Source: Liolophura sinensis (lineage: Eukaryota; Mollusca; Polyplacophora; Chitonida; Chitonidae). From it: a stretch of DNA of 60,000 nt. Shown here piece by piece: positions 45,801-50,762 of this stretch; the stretch's first letter is position 1, and each line of letters begins with the position of its first letter. The notes under the pieces are model-generated. The model saw only the letters and a program-made list of their open reading frames with translations. It had not been told where the DNA came from and did no database searches. Made by a program: the position numbers and the translations under genes. The DNA lies in the NCBI RefSeq assembly GCF_032854445.1, contig NC_088300.1, positions 77,121,966 through 77,181,965 of the forward strand, read 5' to 3'.

Positions 45801-47424
45801 CGATTCAGAATGTTTAGTGTTGAAGCTGAGCTGGGATCATGGTCAGCCGATCCCGGAGCTAATGTTTATGAATACATTTACATATACATCAGGTAATCTG
45901 TCACTGTTTCCTAGATATACACAAAACGGGATGTACCACATAAAAGAAGCAATATGCAGAAGTAACTTTCTTTTCTTTTAAAGTATTTATTTATTTTCAC
46001 ACATGCACACAACAATCCAGAGGCAAGCTAATTACGATACTTGACATGGACTGAGTTCAATGAGGCGTGATACATGCATATACATTGACGAGCTAAATGA
46101 GCAGTCAATTTGAAACTGAGAACAGTCAATTTGGGAGTGAGAAACAATCAATTTGGGACTGAGACAGTCTCTGGGTGTTTCATAAACCTGACACACGTGT
46201 AATGATCTGTGCACATGAAGAAAGCAATGAAGCAAACGTTAAAGATGTAAGTCACATGGGATTCCAGACAATGGTGTCTAAATGTACATTTCCAACCGGG
46301 AAATGTTACGGAGGCTAAATAAAATTTGTGTGATTTTTTAGTGTCATTAAATATTTGTAATGAAGTGTATTTGACATCTAACCAAGAGTGAATAATTCTG
46401 TTTATTTCCCATAGACTGCTTACCTGTCCATAAGCGAACACCGTAGCATTGTACCCCTCAAAACATCTGAAAGGGACAGGATAGAACATTGCTTATACAA
46501 GAGATCCATTTATAGAAAGGGTTTTTACATCTTTTGCTCCAATACAAAGCTGGAAATTTAACAGCAGTAGCTCCACAAAGGTATCTAGGCTTTTCTATTT
46601 AGAACTGTCAACCAATGAAACAGGAGCTCTGGTTAAACACAATGACAAGACGAGTAAGGATGTAAAAATTTCATGGCTGATTAAACTCCTAACAAAATAT
46701 GACGCCTTGTCCTATGTCTGATACTGGAGATGAAAGGAGTTTTCACACAGAGTAATCCTGGCTTTATGGTAAAGCCATATATAGGGTGTATCATGATTTT
46801 ACATCTGTAAAGGGATTTTATACCGTGTCAGTGTGCACACTTCTTTTTCCACCTTCCACCGAGATACATGTGTAATAGAATATCTGGAGCCTTACCAACC
46901 TTGATCCTTTTAGTTTAGGTGCATTTTCAGCTGACTTAAAAAGCTTAAAGACAGCATAAATGTTATGACTGGAAGAATGTATCTGTAATTTATTTACCTG
47001 ATTCGTATTTTATGCATTGTAGTGTTTTCTGGTATATAAAATTAAGTGAAACATATAGTTCTGGGGTGGACAAAACGAAACTAGTCATCATACCCGCTAT
47101 TTCAGATGAATTCCTTCACATAACATCCCTACTCATCATGCCTGCAGATGAATTTAGCTGCCAAGTGAAGGATGACTGAGTCTGCATTTGAAGTGATGTA
47201 CACACTTATGTATGTACATGTATATAGTGGTGACTGTTACTTACCCATCAATGAGCCCACGGACACAGTTGTTATAGATGGCATCCTGGCTTGTGTCCAT
47301 ATCAAAGACATAATCGTAGGTGAAGGCTTTGTCCTTGCCGACAGTGATCTGAGGTTGGTCAGACGACACAGAGATGCACACCTGACACATGTCGATCTTC
47401 TCGCGGGCCAGCTGGGGACGTACC
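6720..47424 (-). CDS. KIF21: KIF21-type kinesin (kinesin-4 family), partial, 28 exons
   Basis: This is a plus-end-directed microtubule motor that, in its characterised relatives, slows microtubule growth. Exons on the minus strand, from high to low coordinates, are 47424-47245, 46466-46424, 36573-36391, 36167-36111, 35958-35866, 35594-35469, 34955-34791, 34539-34424, 33664-33469, 33017-32825, 32371-32302, 32065-31823, 28909-28837, 28138-28021, 24291-24097, 21194-20995, 17763-17587, 17270-17180, 16843-16746, 16435-16367, 15731-15660, 15465-15346, 14941-14840, 13974-13818, 12888-12843, 11640-11559, 7608-7394 and 6827-6720. All joins keep frame. Visible residues are numbered from the first full codon: P-loop GQTGSGKT 73-80, switch I NTQSSRSH 205-212, switch II DLAGSER 255-261, neck end about 354, then coiled coils. 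Order and local sequence follow vertebrate KIF21A/B throughout. Missing are the first about 10 residues and the WD40 propeller. Human KIF21A is about 1670 residues, so this is roughly 70% of the protein. Confidence 0.97.
6828..7393. other. KIF21 intron with SINE fragment
   Basis: This is a 566-bp intron. Positions 7164-7311 are a SINE fragment; the rest is AT-rich with nothing recognised. Confidence 0.7.
7164..7311 (-). mobile_element. SINE fragment (tail and body only)
   Basis: In minus orientation it keeps the tail (gttttacgtcatactcaaga) and body pieces (gaaaacccacgaccattt), but the tRNA-like head is absent. It is a 5'-truncated, mutated copy. Confidence 0.7.
7394..7608 (-). CDS. KIF21: KIF21 exon: ARRK motif and linker
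   Basis: 71 codons plus two bases. It begins [16 protein letters not shown], which matches the KARRRTTTQMELLYAD region of human KIF21A as I recall it, and so anchors this part of the linker. The rest is Pro/Ser/Thr-rich ([27 protein letters not shown]). The acceptor is tctgtttatcag and the donor is gtgagttc. A TGACGTCA octamer lies inside at 7470-7477, probably by chance. Confidence 0.93.
8779..8817 (-). CDS. KIF21: Candidate 39-nt cassette exon of KIF21
   Basis: A clean acceptor (atctacactaacag) and a near-consensus donor (gtaagtctg) bracket exactly 39 bases, read as [13 protein letters not shown]. The flanking KIF21 exons meet in phase 0, so these 13 codons can be included or skipped without a frame change. 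Direct joining of 11559 to 7608 gives KEK-ARRKT, which resembles the vertebrate sequence, so inclusion would be an alternative form. This is inferred only from splice signals and phase. Confidence 0.45.
10062..10508. mobile_element. Foldback (MITE-like) element, full copy
   Basis: The left arm, about 10120-10247, and right arm, about 10379-10508, are imperfect inverted copies. For example, ggaactctgacatcac at 10232-10247 pairs with gtgatgttagagttcc at 10379-10394, and further outward aaaggcattcaaacattt pairs with aaatacttgaatgtcttt. The arms enclose a spacer of about 130 bases. The left arm plus spacer recurs at 53562-53887. No coding capacity. The outer borders are approximate. Confidence 0.65.
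10701..10799 (-). CDS. Possible alternative first exon, 33 codons
   Basis: An ATG at 10799 opens a frame [20 protein letters not shown] and on to IAMAISK, followed by a fair donor (AAG then gtattg) in phase 0. The phase-0 KIF21 exons at 8817 or 7608 could follow it and give a C-terminal isoform without a motor. No promoter evidence was found, and the frame also continues upstream of the ATG. Weak. Confidence 0.2.
11559..11640 (-). CDS. KIF21: KIF21 exon: linker
   Basis: 27 codons after one base: [20 protein letters not shown] and then NSSRKEK. The acceptor (ccaaatacag) has a weak, interrupted pyrimidine tract, although a long C/T-rich stretch lies further upstream. The donor is gtcagt. The frame is confirmed by both neighbouring joins, and KEK leads into ARRK of the next exon. 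Confidence 0.8.
11641..12842. other. KIF21 intron, no recognised content
   Basis: 1.2 kb of AT-rich sequence with several A-runs. No repeat, RNA gene or further exon could be supported. Confidence 0.6.
12843..12888 (-). CDS. KIF21: KIF21 small exon, Ser/Thr-rich
   Basis: 46 bases: two phase bases, 14 codons ([14 protein letters not shown]) and two more bases. The acceptor is gtttgatttcag and the donor is gtgtgt. It was recognised by position, splice sites and phase rather than by conserved sequence. Confidence 0.75.
13070..13262 (+). repeat. Remnant of a dispersed repeat known from molluscs
   Basis: The stretch with ccactgaagtatcatgccga, agacacc, gggccaaccagt and gtaccatttttaatgtct matches a dispersed repeat I recall from bivalve and gastropod genomic sequence. 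Its class is not certain to me. It lies immediately beside the 104-bp exon-derived array. Orientation is nominal. Confidence 0.45.
13291..13888 (-). repeat. 104-bp tandem array copied from a KIF21 exon end and its donor
   Basis: The motif (ga[ct]ttaccat) recurs at 13291, 13395, 13499, 13603, 13707 and 13811, exactly 104 bases apart. The copy at 13811 is the genuine 3' end of the KIF21 exon 13818-13974 with its gtaagtctg donor. The five others repeat about 75 bases of exon and donor plus about 28 bases of intron. Two sequence types alternate (tggtcagccatcatgtggcg and tggtctgccatcatatgaca), which suggests amplification in larger blocks. Four extra copies keep gtaagtctg; the one at 13291 has gtaaatctg. 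Confidence 0.92.
13818..13974 (-). CDS. KIF21: KIF21 exon: end of regulatory coiled-coil region
   Basis: 52 codons plus one base, starting [18 protein letters not shown] and ending [15 protein letters not shown]. It follows KIF21A, where GLQAAQKEAQ occupies the same place. The acceptor is cattttctcag and the donor is gtaagtctg. Reading past the donor meets a TGA after ten codons, so the downstream repeat copies are not simply translated through. Confidence 0.93.
14225..14745. repeat. 16-18-bp tandem array interrupted by a SINE
   Basis: Units alternate between acagaatgaaaccatgt and acagaaagacccatgt in two blocks, about 14225-14365 and 14577-14745. The blocks are separated by SINE sequence. 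The open frames across it are a by-product of the repeats. Confidence 0.88.
14366..14576 (-). mobile_element. SINE inserted into the tandem array
   Basis: In minus orientation with a 15-base T run at the plus-strand left edge. The tail and body are well preserved (gtgttttacaccgtactcaa; ccagcattatggtgggtgga). The copy stops at ggtgagag, so the tRNA-like head is missing (5'-truncated). Array units resume directly on both sides, so the SINE arrived after the array formed. Confidence 0.88.
14840..14941 (-). CDS. KIF21: KIF21 exon: helical segment after the regulatory coiled coil
   Basis: 34 codons, phase 0 on both sides: [20 protein letters not shown] and then [14 protein letters not shown]. It aligns with the KIF21A stretch ending in ARYLLDHFLSMGINK. 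The acceptor is gcatttgttacag and the donor is gtaaactcc. Confidence 0.95.
14942..15345. other. KIF21 intron, nothing recognised
   Basis: 404 bp of AT-rich sequence with a short (att)n run near 15320. Confidence 0.6.
15346..15465 (-). CDS. KIF21: KIF21 exon: regulatory coiled coil, C-terminal half
   Basis: 40 codons, phase 0: [20 protein letters not shown], then a stretch ending [13 protein letters not shown]. In vertebrate KIF21A this segment lies at the end of the antiparallel regulatory coiled coil that folds onto the motor. The isoleucine matching human I1010 is kept, while the position of A1008 is asparagine here (numbering from memory). Confidence 0.96.
15660..15731 (-). CDS. KIF21: KIF21 exon: regulatory coiled coil, middle
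   Basis: 24 codons, phase 0: [20 protein letters not shown], then SDKL. The arginine at 15726-15728 aligns with human KIF21A R954. The acceptor is ctgctttacag and the donor is gtgagttt. Confidence 0.95.
15732..16366. other. KIF21 intron containing a SINE with target duplication
   Basis: 635 bp; the SINE at 15991-16244 accounts for 40%. Nothing else was recognised. Confidence 0.7.
15991..16244 (-). mobile_element. SINE with perfect 11-bp target-site duplication
   Basis: A nearly complete copy on the minus strand. The tRNA-like head lies at the high-coordinate end (gctcagtcggttagcgcgct on the minus strand, with the B-box-like gttcaggtcc), then the body and the tail. It is flanked by aaataggtaag at 15980-15990 and again at 16245-16255. 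The direct duplication shows insertion by target-primed reverse transcription and a recent date. Confidence 0.93.
16367..16435 (-). CDS. KIF21: KIF21 exon: regulatory coiled coil, start
   Basis: 23 codons, phase 0: [20 protein letters not shown], then WMK. It corresponds to the KIF21A segment with ISNMEADMNRLLK. The methionine at 16382-16384 aligns with human M947. The acceptor is cttatctgtag and the donor is gtaaggatg. Confidence 0.95.
16436..16745. other. KIF21 intron, nothing recognised
   Basis: 310 bp, strongly AT-rich, no repeat identified. Confidence 0.6.
16746..16843 (-). CDS. KIF21: KIF21 exon: basic segment entering the regulatory coiled coil
   Basis: 32 codons after two phase bases: [20 protein letters not shown], then [12 protein letters not shown]. 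The [13 protein letters not shown] part resembles KIF21A ARMKWQLLERR. The acceptor is cttgggtcacag and the donor is gtaagaaac. Confidence 0.93.
16844..17179. other. KIF21 intron, nothing recognised
   Basis: 336 bp without repeats or further exons that I can support. Confidence 0.6.
17180..17270 (-). CDS. KIF21: KIF21 exon: basic linker after the central coiled coil
   Basis: 30 codons plus one base: [20 protein letters not shown], then [10 protein letters not shown]. It parallels KIF21A LRRQVRPMSDKVAGKV. The acceptor is aatctaccag (pyrimidine-poor) and the donor is gtgcgg (weak). The frame holds with both neighbours. Confidence 0.9.
17271..17586. other. KIF21 intron, nothing recognised
   Basis: 316 bp of AT-rich sequence without named features. 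Confidence 0.6.
17587..17763 (-). CDS. KIF21: KIF21 exon: central coiled coil
   Basis: 59 codons, phase 0, beginning [20 protein letters not shown] and ending [10 protein letters not shown]. It is almost entirely charged heptad sequence and follows KIF21A [20 protein letters not shown]. The acceptor is gatcttgttag and the donor is gtgagctgc. Confidence 0.97.
17764..20994. other. KIF21 intron almost filled by a 62/63-bp minisatellite
   Basis: This intron is 3231 bp, of which about 3.0 kb is the array listed separately. Only about 100 bp at each end is unique sequence. Confidence 0.9.
17862..20878. repeat. 62/63-bp minisatellite, about 48 copies
   Basis: Each unit contains agatttacatgtatgggtgg, an a/g-rich piece (acaggagct[ct]caggagtaag) and ccatcaacctttg[ct][ag]atc. 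Units with gtggtgga are 63 bp and those with gtggtgaa are 62 bp. Because 63 is divisible by three, blocks of units stay open in frames on both strands, giving apparent 21-residue repeats (such as [20 protein letters not shown]). No start, codon bias or homology supports these as proteins. Confidence 0.96.
20995..21194 (-). CDS. KIF21: KIF21 exon: central coiled coil
   Basis: 66 codons after two bases: [20 protein letters not shown] leading to [20 protein letters not shown] and ending EMKKTK. It closely follows KIF21A [20 protein letters not shown]. The acceptor is catgtatcctag and the donor is gtaagcatg. Confidence 0.97.
21195..24096. other. KIF21 intron almost filled by a 22/23-bp minisatellite
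   Basis: This is a 2902-bp intron. About 200 bp next to the acceptor is unique and nearly all the rest is the array at 21413-24076. Confidence 0.9.
21413..24076. repeat. 22/23-bp minisatellite, about 120 copies
   Basis: The core acaatattggcattctc, preceded by tcacc, recurs throughout. Variants carry an extra A (acaaatattgg), cactttc for cattctc, or ctcaata for cacaata. A unit-length skip (aacacattggcac) recurs at intervals and hints at larger repeating blocks. The unit includes the palindrome caatattg. Long open frames across it in all plus frames follow from the missing stop codons in the unit, not from coding. The array ends about 20 bases from the KIF21 donor at 24096. Confidence 0.96.
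24097..24291 (-). CDS. KIF21: KIF21 exon: start of central coiled coil
   Basis: 64 codons: [20 protein letters not shown], then [12 protein letters not shown] and a stretch ending ERDTVLANL. It matches KIF21[21 protein letters not shown] closely. The acceptor is tgttgtgtttag and the donor is gtatctacc. Confidence 0.97.
24292..28020. other. KIF21 intron, 3.7 kb, mostly unremarkable
   Basis: AT-rich unique sequence. A patch at about 27056-27420 is richer in CpG than its surroundings and is described as a possible regulatory region. No SINE, array or exon was recognised. Confidence 0.6.
27056..27420. promoter_or_regulatory. CpG-richer patch within a KIF21 intron (possible promoter)
   Basis: About 15 CpG dinucleotides occur in about 360 bases (for example gttgacgccaatcgcag, ttccgacgacaat, gtcgcgcag and ggagcgcgatatg), against very few in the flanking kilobases. 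An ATTGG-type box (ccaatcgc) is present. It could be an internal promoter, but there is no direct support. Confidence 0.2.
28021..28138 (-). CDS. KIF21: KIF21 exon: acidic insert
   Basis: 39 codons plus one base: [20 protein letters not shown], then further Asp/Glu/Ser to EEEDEDQ. It corresponds to the long acidic tract in KIF21A between the first and second coiled coils. The acceptor is gtgcagcag, a NAGNAG site, so use of 28138 or 28135 would add or drop one glutamine. Confidence 0.93.
28139..28836. other. KIF21 intron, nothing recognised
   Basis: 698 bp of AT-rich sequence. Short open frames on both strands have no recognisable content. Confidence 0.6.
28837..28909 (-). CDS. KIF21: KIF21 exon: acidic segment
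   Basis: 24 codons after one base: [20 protein letters not shown], then NQGE. The acceptor is gacattctcag and the donor is gtaattcat. It joins in phase to the exon at 31823. Confidence 0.9.
28925..29020. repeat. About 20-bp tandem repeat
   Basis: Four to five irregular copies of taataaacacag[ct]a[ct]tg with drift (acgcagcattgcca, acacagaactg). Confidence 0.8.
30238..30505 (-). mobile_element. Complete SINE with 14-bp target-site duplication
   Basis: The most complete copy in the window. The minus strand starts ggggcctccgtggctgagtt, with an A-box-like tggctgagttgg, and has a B-box-like gttcaagtcc, then the body and an (atttattt)n tail. It is flanked by atataattgttata at 30224-30237 and atataactgttata at 30506-30519, one mismatch apart. 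The head defines the family as tRNA-derived. I recall this family as widespread in molluscs but do not assign a formal name. Confidence 0.93.
31779..31844 (-). repeat. 22-bp triplication carrying a splice donor
   Basis: The minus-strand unit aagcaatgctgggtaagatt (plus two bases) occurs three times in a row. Its potential donors fall after 31823, 31801 and 31779. The first is the one that keeps the KIF21 frame; reading past it gives TAA at once. Confidence 0.93.
31823..32065 (-). CDS. KIF21: KIF21 exon: coiled coil and lysine-rich end
   Basis: 80 codons between split codons: [20 protein letters not shown], a serine-rich centre ([14 protein letters not shown]), then [20 protein letters not shown] and SSKQSNA. 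It mirrors the KIF21A stretch [21 protein letters not shown]. The donor choice at 31822 is fixed by the phase of the next exon. Confidence 0.95.
32302..32371 (-). CDS. KIF21: KIF21 small exon: coiled coil
   Basis: 22 full codons: [20 protein letters not shown], then DL. It matches KIF21A [20 protein letters not shown]. The acceptor is gtttcattttcag and the donor is gtaacttc. Confidence 0.95.
32372..32824. other. KIF21 intron, nothing recognised
   Basis: 453 bp of AT-rich sequence without recognisable features. Confidence 0.6.
32825..33017 (-). CDS. KIF21: KIF21 exon: first coiled coil after the neck
   Basis: 64 codons plus one base: [20 protein letters not shown], then [20 protein letters not shown] and on to KLTGGT. 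It is near-identical in pattern to KIF21A [20 protein letters not shown]. The acceptor is gataattttcag and the donor is gtaagcag. Confidence 0.97.
33018..33468. other. KIF21 intron, nothing recognised
   Basis: 451 bp; no repeat or RNA gene recognised. Confidence 0.6.
33469..33664 (-). CDS. KIF21: KIF21 exon: end of motor and neck
   Basis: 65 codons after one base: [34 protein letters not shown] (motor alpha-6 and neck start), then coiled coil ending [20 protein letters not shown] is a kinesin signature. The acceptor is preceded by a 10-base T run and the donor is gtgagatg. Confidence 0.98.
33665..34423. other. KIF21 intron, nothing recognised
   Basis: 759 bp of AT-rich unique-looking sequence. 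Confidence 0.6.
34424..34539 (-). CDS. KIF21: KIF21 motor exon: alpha-4/loop-12 region
   Basis: 38 codons plus two bases: [20 protein letters not shown], then [18 protein letters not shown]. The [20 protein letters not shown] motif, part of the microtubule-binding face, is diagnostic of kinesins. The acceptor is cttgtgttgcag and the donor is gtaaatcat. Confidence 0.98.
34791..34955 (-). CDS. KIF21: KIF21 motor exon: switch II
   Basis: 55 codons, phase 0: an acidic start ([20 protein letters not shown]), then [20 protein letters not shown] and [17 protein letters not shown] is the nucleotide-sensing switch II. The donor gtagcc is weak but the join to LALGN is fixed by homology. Confidence 0.98.
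34956..35468. other. KIF21 intron, nothing recognised
   Basis: 513 bp without named features. Confidence 0.6.
35469..35594 (-). CDS. KIF21: KIF21 motor exon: switch I
   Basis: 42 codons, phase 0: [20 protein letters not shown], then [20 protein letters not shown] and KN. NxxSSRSH is switch I. The acceptor is tttttcttctcag and the donor is gtaagtcac. Confidence 0.98.
35866..35958 (-). CDS. KIF21: KIF21 motor exon: central beta sheet
   Basis: 31 codons, phase 0: [20 protein letters not shown], then [11 protein letters not shown]. It matches KIF21A [20 protein letters not shown]. The acceptor is taactttgacag and the donor is gtaagtctg. Confidence 0.98.
36111..36167 (-). CDS. KIF21: KIF21 motor exon, 19 codons
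   Basis: [19 protein letters not shown], phase 0 on both sides. YNEEhhDLL is a conserved kinesin motor motif. The acceptor is ttggttttttcag and the donor is gtgagtaag. Confidence 0.98.
36391..36573 (-). CDS. KIF21: KIF21 motor exon: P-loop end and following strand
   Basis: 61 codons, phase 0: [20 protein letters not shown], then [20 protein letters not shown] and a stretch ending [10 protein letters not shown]. The ATP-binding P-loop GQTGSGKT is split by the intron after GQ. The acceptor is gtgttgttacag and the donor is gtaagtaag. Confidence 0.98.
39369..39484 (-). mobile_element. SINE, 5'-truncated
   Basis: Minus orientation. Only the tail with (attt)n and the distal body are present (gtgttttacgctgtactcaa; ccagcattatggtgggtgga), ending after agggggaatcacgg. 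Confidence 0.85.
40438..41383. mobile_element. hAT-like DNA element, non-autonomous or decayed
   Basis: The ends are imperfect inverted repeats: cagggcttgaaatta at 40438 and, on the other strand, cagggttagaattta at 41383, 11 of 15 matching. CAGGG termini are typical of hAT transposons. Related ggtcc/ggccag motifs sit just inside both ends. Flanking 8-bp duplications are not clear. Open frames inside (40553-40897 minus, 41008-41358 plus) show no hAT transposase motif, so this is either a non-autonomous element or a relic. Confidence 0.4.
41909..42467. repeat. 44-bp minisatellite in 220-bp higher-order units
   Basis: About 12.7 copies of a 44-bp unit (ctgatactgt, gtcgctggtg, aaggcagact, agcgggacatcccg). 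A block of five distinguishable units repeats almost exactly (about 41953-42172 and 42173-42392). Each good unit carries agcgggacatcccgct, a hairpin with a 6-bp GC-rich stem. Confidence 0.95.
43645..44310. repeat. 82-bp minisatellite, about 8 copies
   Basis: Successive copies start with gtacaggtatatctg at 43645, 43727, 43809 and so on. They contain ttcacataatg[ct]acaggt, acactgtaacct[ag]ggagaa and cagaaacaaccac. The last copies are shorter. Confidence 0.93.
46090..46170. repeat. About 21-bp tandem repeat
   Basis: Three copies of cagtcaatttg[ag][ga]a[cg]tgaga. Confidence 0.75.
46424..46466 (-). CDS. KIF21: KIF21 motor microexon before the P-loop
   Basis: 43 bases: one phase base and 14 codons, [14 protein letters not shown], identical to human KIF21A as I recall it. 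The acceptor is cctgtccctttcag and the donor is gtaagcag. Confidence 0.98.
46467..47244. other. KIF21 intron, nothing recognised
   Basis: 778 bp of AT-rich sequence with no named feature. Confidence 0.6.
47245..47424 (-). CDS. KIF21: KIF21 motor exon: first one found
   Basis: One phase base and 59 codons: [20 protein letters not shown], then [20 protein letters not shown] and a stretch ending CVRGLID. The phase base completes the arginine of the expected VRVRP strand. The acceptor is gtgttatttttgcag and the donor is gtaagtaac. The first coding exon, with the start codon and beta-1, must lie at higher coordinates and was not found. Confidence 0.97.
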
Positions 47425-48304
47425 CTGCAAAAATAACACACCTTGTCATATTTCTCGGCCACGAGAATAAACTGCCATGAAATAGTCCGATTTTGAGAAA
47501 ATACTCTGCGAAATGCTACACTTTATTAGTTTATTAAGCGAGTACTCTAAGAATTTCATTTCAGTCAATTTCACACATCTAAATTTCCCTTTATTGGTTT
47601 GTAACTTCCATATATTTATTACATGGAAGATGTGCTAATTTACTGTTCAGCTCCACAGCATTATTCGGTAACTAACTAGACACGCGCATCATTTATATTT
47701 AACTTTCATTCAACATTTACTCATACTGGAATGTATTTACACACAGTACTAACGGTAAGAGGTGTACAGGCACAAATACATGTAAAAAATTAGATGATAC
47801 GCTTCTAAAATTAAAACAGAACGTACTGTATACACCCGAAGATTTGTGTGTATGCCTGAGTTTTCAAAAGCTAGCGAACATGGGAGATTTAAATCAGACA
47901 GCCCTGCCAAAATCAAAAGCAAATCTCCACAATGAACCAAGTGCTTGATGTTCTCCACCATGTGTTAGTTTTCAGATCGTCTAGGCTACAGCAAAAGCTC
48001 CTGTGCCACCACCAACTGCCATGGAGAATGCCTACCATGATATTTGTCTTTGCGACATTTTCGAGCGTTTACCATGAAGATGTAGCAAAAAGTTTAAAAT
48101 GGTCTTTTTGGTTACTATACTGCAAGTTCTGTTTCTATGTTGCACAAAATCATCCCAATAATGTCAGTGTTAAAGTATCATCGAGGGCCATATCGAGGGA
48201 CATAATATTATACATGTACCTATGATTTTGTGAAGAGAGAAGCTGTAATTGCTATGGAATTAACAAAAATATCACAATAACAGCTAGCAACATATGCACA
48301 GAAA

Positions 48305-48478
48305 CACTTCACCTCAGATAGTATTACACTTCAGATAGTATTACACTTCAGATAAATACTATATACTGCACAGAAACACTTCACTTCAGATAGTATTACA
48401 CTTCAGATAAATACTATATACTGCACAGAAACACTTCACTTCAGATAGTATTACACTTCAGATAAATACCATATACTG
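48305..48478. repeat. About 55-bp tandem repeat, 3 copies
   Basis: Copies share cacttca[cg][ct]tcagatagta, ttacacttcagataaatac and atatactgcacagaaa. An internal duplication of cttcagatagtattaca is present in the first copy. Confidence 0.9.
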
Positions 48479-49647
48479 CCAGGAATTAAAGCACAAAATA
48501 ATAAATTCTTGTTTTCTAGGCCCTATATTTGGAAATAGCCTATATCCACAACCATTTTATCATCTTTTGACCCAAAGATGGCAATTGTTAACAAGTTTAT
48601 AGGGGTCAAGAAATGTTTAGACAGGTACAAGAAAATTAACCTATCACATCAGGCAGGTTACCATAGAAAACAATAATACTGCAACCCCTGCTATCAAAGC
48701 ACCAGGAATGAAAAGTACAAAATACAATTGTCAGTGAGTGAGTTATTGAAATAAACCCCACACAGGTTGATGCAAAATAAATGTATTAACTTCATTCAAA
48801 TTCATTCTTCTTGCGAAAGAGCTGACATAATTACTTTATTCTAGAATGTTTTTGGGCAATTTATATTTAGGCCTTTATTTATTTGTATACTTGGTAGTCT
48901 ACATGTAACTACAAAGGAAAGAATCTGTGTACATGTTGCCCTACGTATACATGTATGCACATGTAGGCCCATGTATTTTCTTCATCCCTTTTCATTTGAT
49001 CACCTTCAGACTTTCCAGGTGTATTACTGGTGATCCAAAATAGTGAAGTGTTGAGTGTTTGAAAAAAATATGTCCTGGGGTACTACGTACTTGGAAAGTC
49101 GGAAGTAAAGTACTCCCTCTGACAAAAAATTATCTGTAGCACTGTGCACAGGCAGAAGAAACAAACAAACATGATAACATAGCTGCATAAAAGAGCAGTT
49201 TCATTCCAAAATACATGTACCGGCAAAATAAGAGCTAAGTAGCTATAAATACAGATAGTGAGGACACATTATCCTGAAATACAGCCTTACATGTACATCA
49301 AGGTTCAGATAGAAACAGCTCCAGTACTCTGATTACATGTACAAAACATCAAAAGCCTGACCTGCGTATAAATCAGACATGTCAAAGGGCCACCAGATCT
49401 CCAGTTACAATACACTGAGCTAATGACTGTCAGCCAGCATCTCTACTGTAGGCCTACATGTCTCCATACGTGTGTGTATAGCAAGCCCTGAAAAGCTTAT
49501 TAATTCCGCTCAGACACACTGAGCCCCTGATTTATTGTTCATTTTACACATGTACATGTAGTAGGAAACCATGCAATATGAATATATATTACAGTGCATA
49601 TATATATATGTATACAGTGTAGATGAAGTTAACAGTGGATATTACTT

Positions 49648-49735
49648 CCTCCCACCATAACGCTGTCCGCCATTGTATATCTACAGGTATCACTATAATT
49701 TTCTTGAGTACTGCAGAAAACACCAAACACACTTG
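49648..49735 (+). mobile_element. SINE remnant
   Basis: Plus orientation: cctcccaccataacgctgtc, then tttcttgagtactgcagaaa and acacc. This is the distal body and tail of the recurring SINE with heavy decay. Confidence 0.6.
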
Positions 49736-50681
49736 TCAAGATGAGTACTGCATAGGATATGAGTAAATGATTGACATTTAGTCACACTGGCAAAATTTCA
49801 GCCATTTTTGGTGAGTCAAGTGTTATGAATGATTGAATGAATGACTATAGATTAACTCCACATTGACAGTATACTGCCACCCTCTCATGGAGATGAGTTA
49901 CATGCATGAAAGTATGTATATGCATGAGTAATGATCCAGTGAAAAGTGTCACATTACACACAACAATAATATGTATGTGTAAAGACAGATCTACAACACC
50001 ATAAAGGCTGCCATAGTAAAACAGATAATGATCATATAAAGGAAGAAAGGGCTATCCATCAATGAATGAGTGGAATGATTTCCATGGTTACAGAGATTTT
50101 GAAATACATAATGCATACATGTAGTATTTTTGCAGGTAAATTCTCCACTTACATACTTGTAGCATTTTTCTCTTGAGGAAGATATCAGACTGTTTATGCA
50201 GAGTCAGTATGGACTGATGCCCATCTGAACTTTCTGCAAATGTAATTCTGACAGCAAGACATTTAAAGAACATTTTCACATGTCCATGTGTATACATGCG
50301 TATATGTTGCACTTGTATCTTGGTTAATATCGACATCTTTTAGTCAAATGAGAAGAAATTCTCATATTTAAATACACATGTAATTCATGACACAAACATC
50401 TGCATGTATATACATTGTATGTACATTCATGTGACCCACTTGATTGTTCGTACATATTGTTAGTCATGAAGACAGTGAATTACTGGGTGAAGTATGTAGG
50501 TGACCATGTGACAGCAGGATAGGAGGATGTCACAGGCTGTTGCTAAGATTTACCCCACCAGCCGGGTAAATGTCTCCATTTACACTTTCCAGAGTTTTCG
50601 AGCAGCACGGACATATAGAGACATATATACACACTCCGATTAACTGGGAAATGATGCATAAATTTATATATAAATTATATA

Positions 50682-50762
50682 TTTGTATATAAATGACAAC
50701 AGGTTGACAGTGACTTCATACTTAACTTTAGGCAACAGGTTGACAGTGACTTCATACTCAAA
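50682..50762. repeat. Short direct duplication
   Basis: caacaggttgacagtgactt followed by catact occurs twice, 38 bases apart. Confidence 0.8.

Larger units (their letters stand above)
36574..46423. other. KIF21 intron, 9.85 kb, splitting the P-loop
   Basis: The longest intron with both ends in the window. It holds a SINE fragment (39369-39484), a hAT-like element (40438-41383), and minisatellites at 41909-42467 and 43645-44310. It also has a (gtt)n run at 38827-38847 and many tacatgta motifs. No exon could be supported; open frames at 43137-43517 and 45733-45981 have no recognisable content. Confidence 0.7.
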
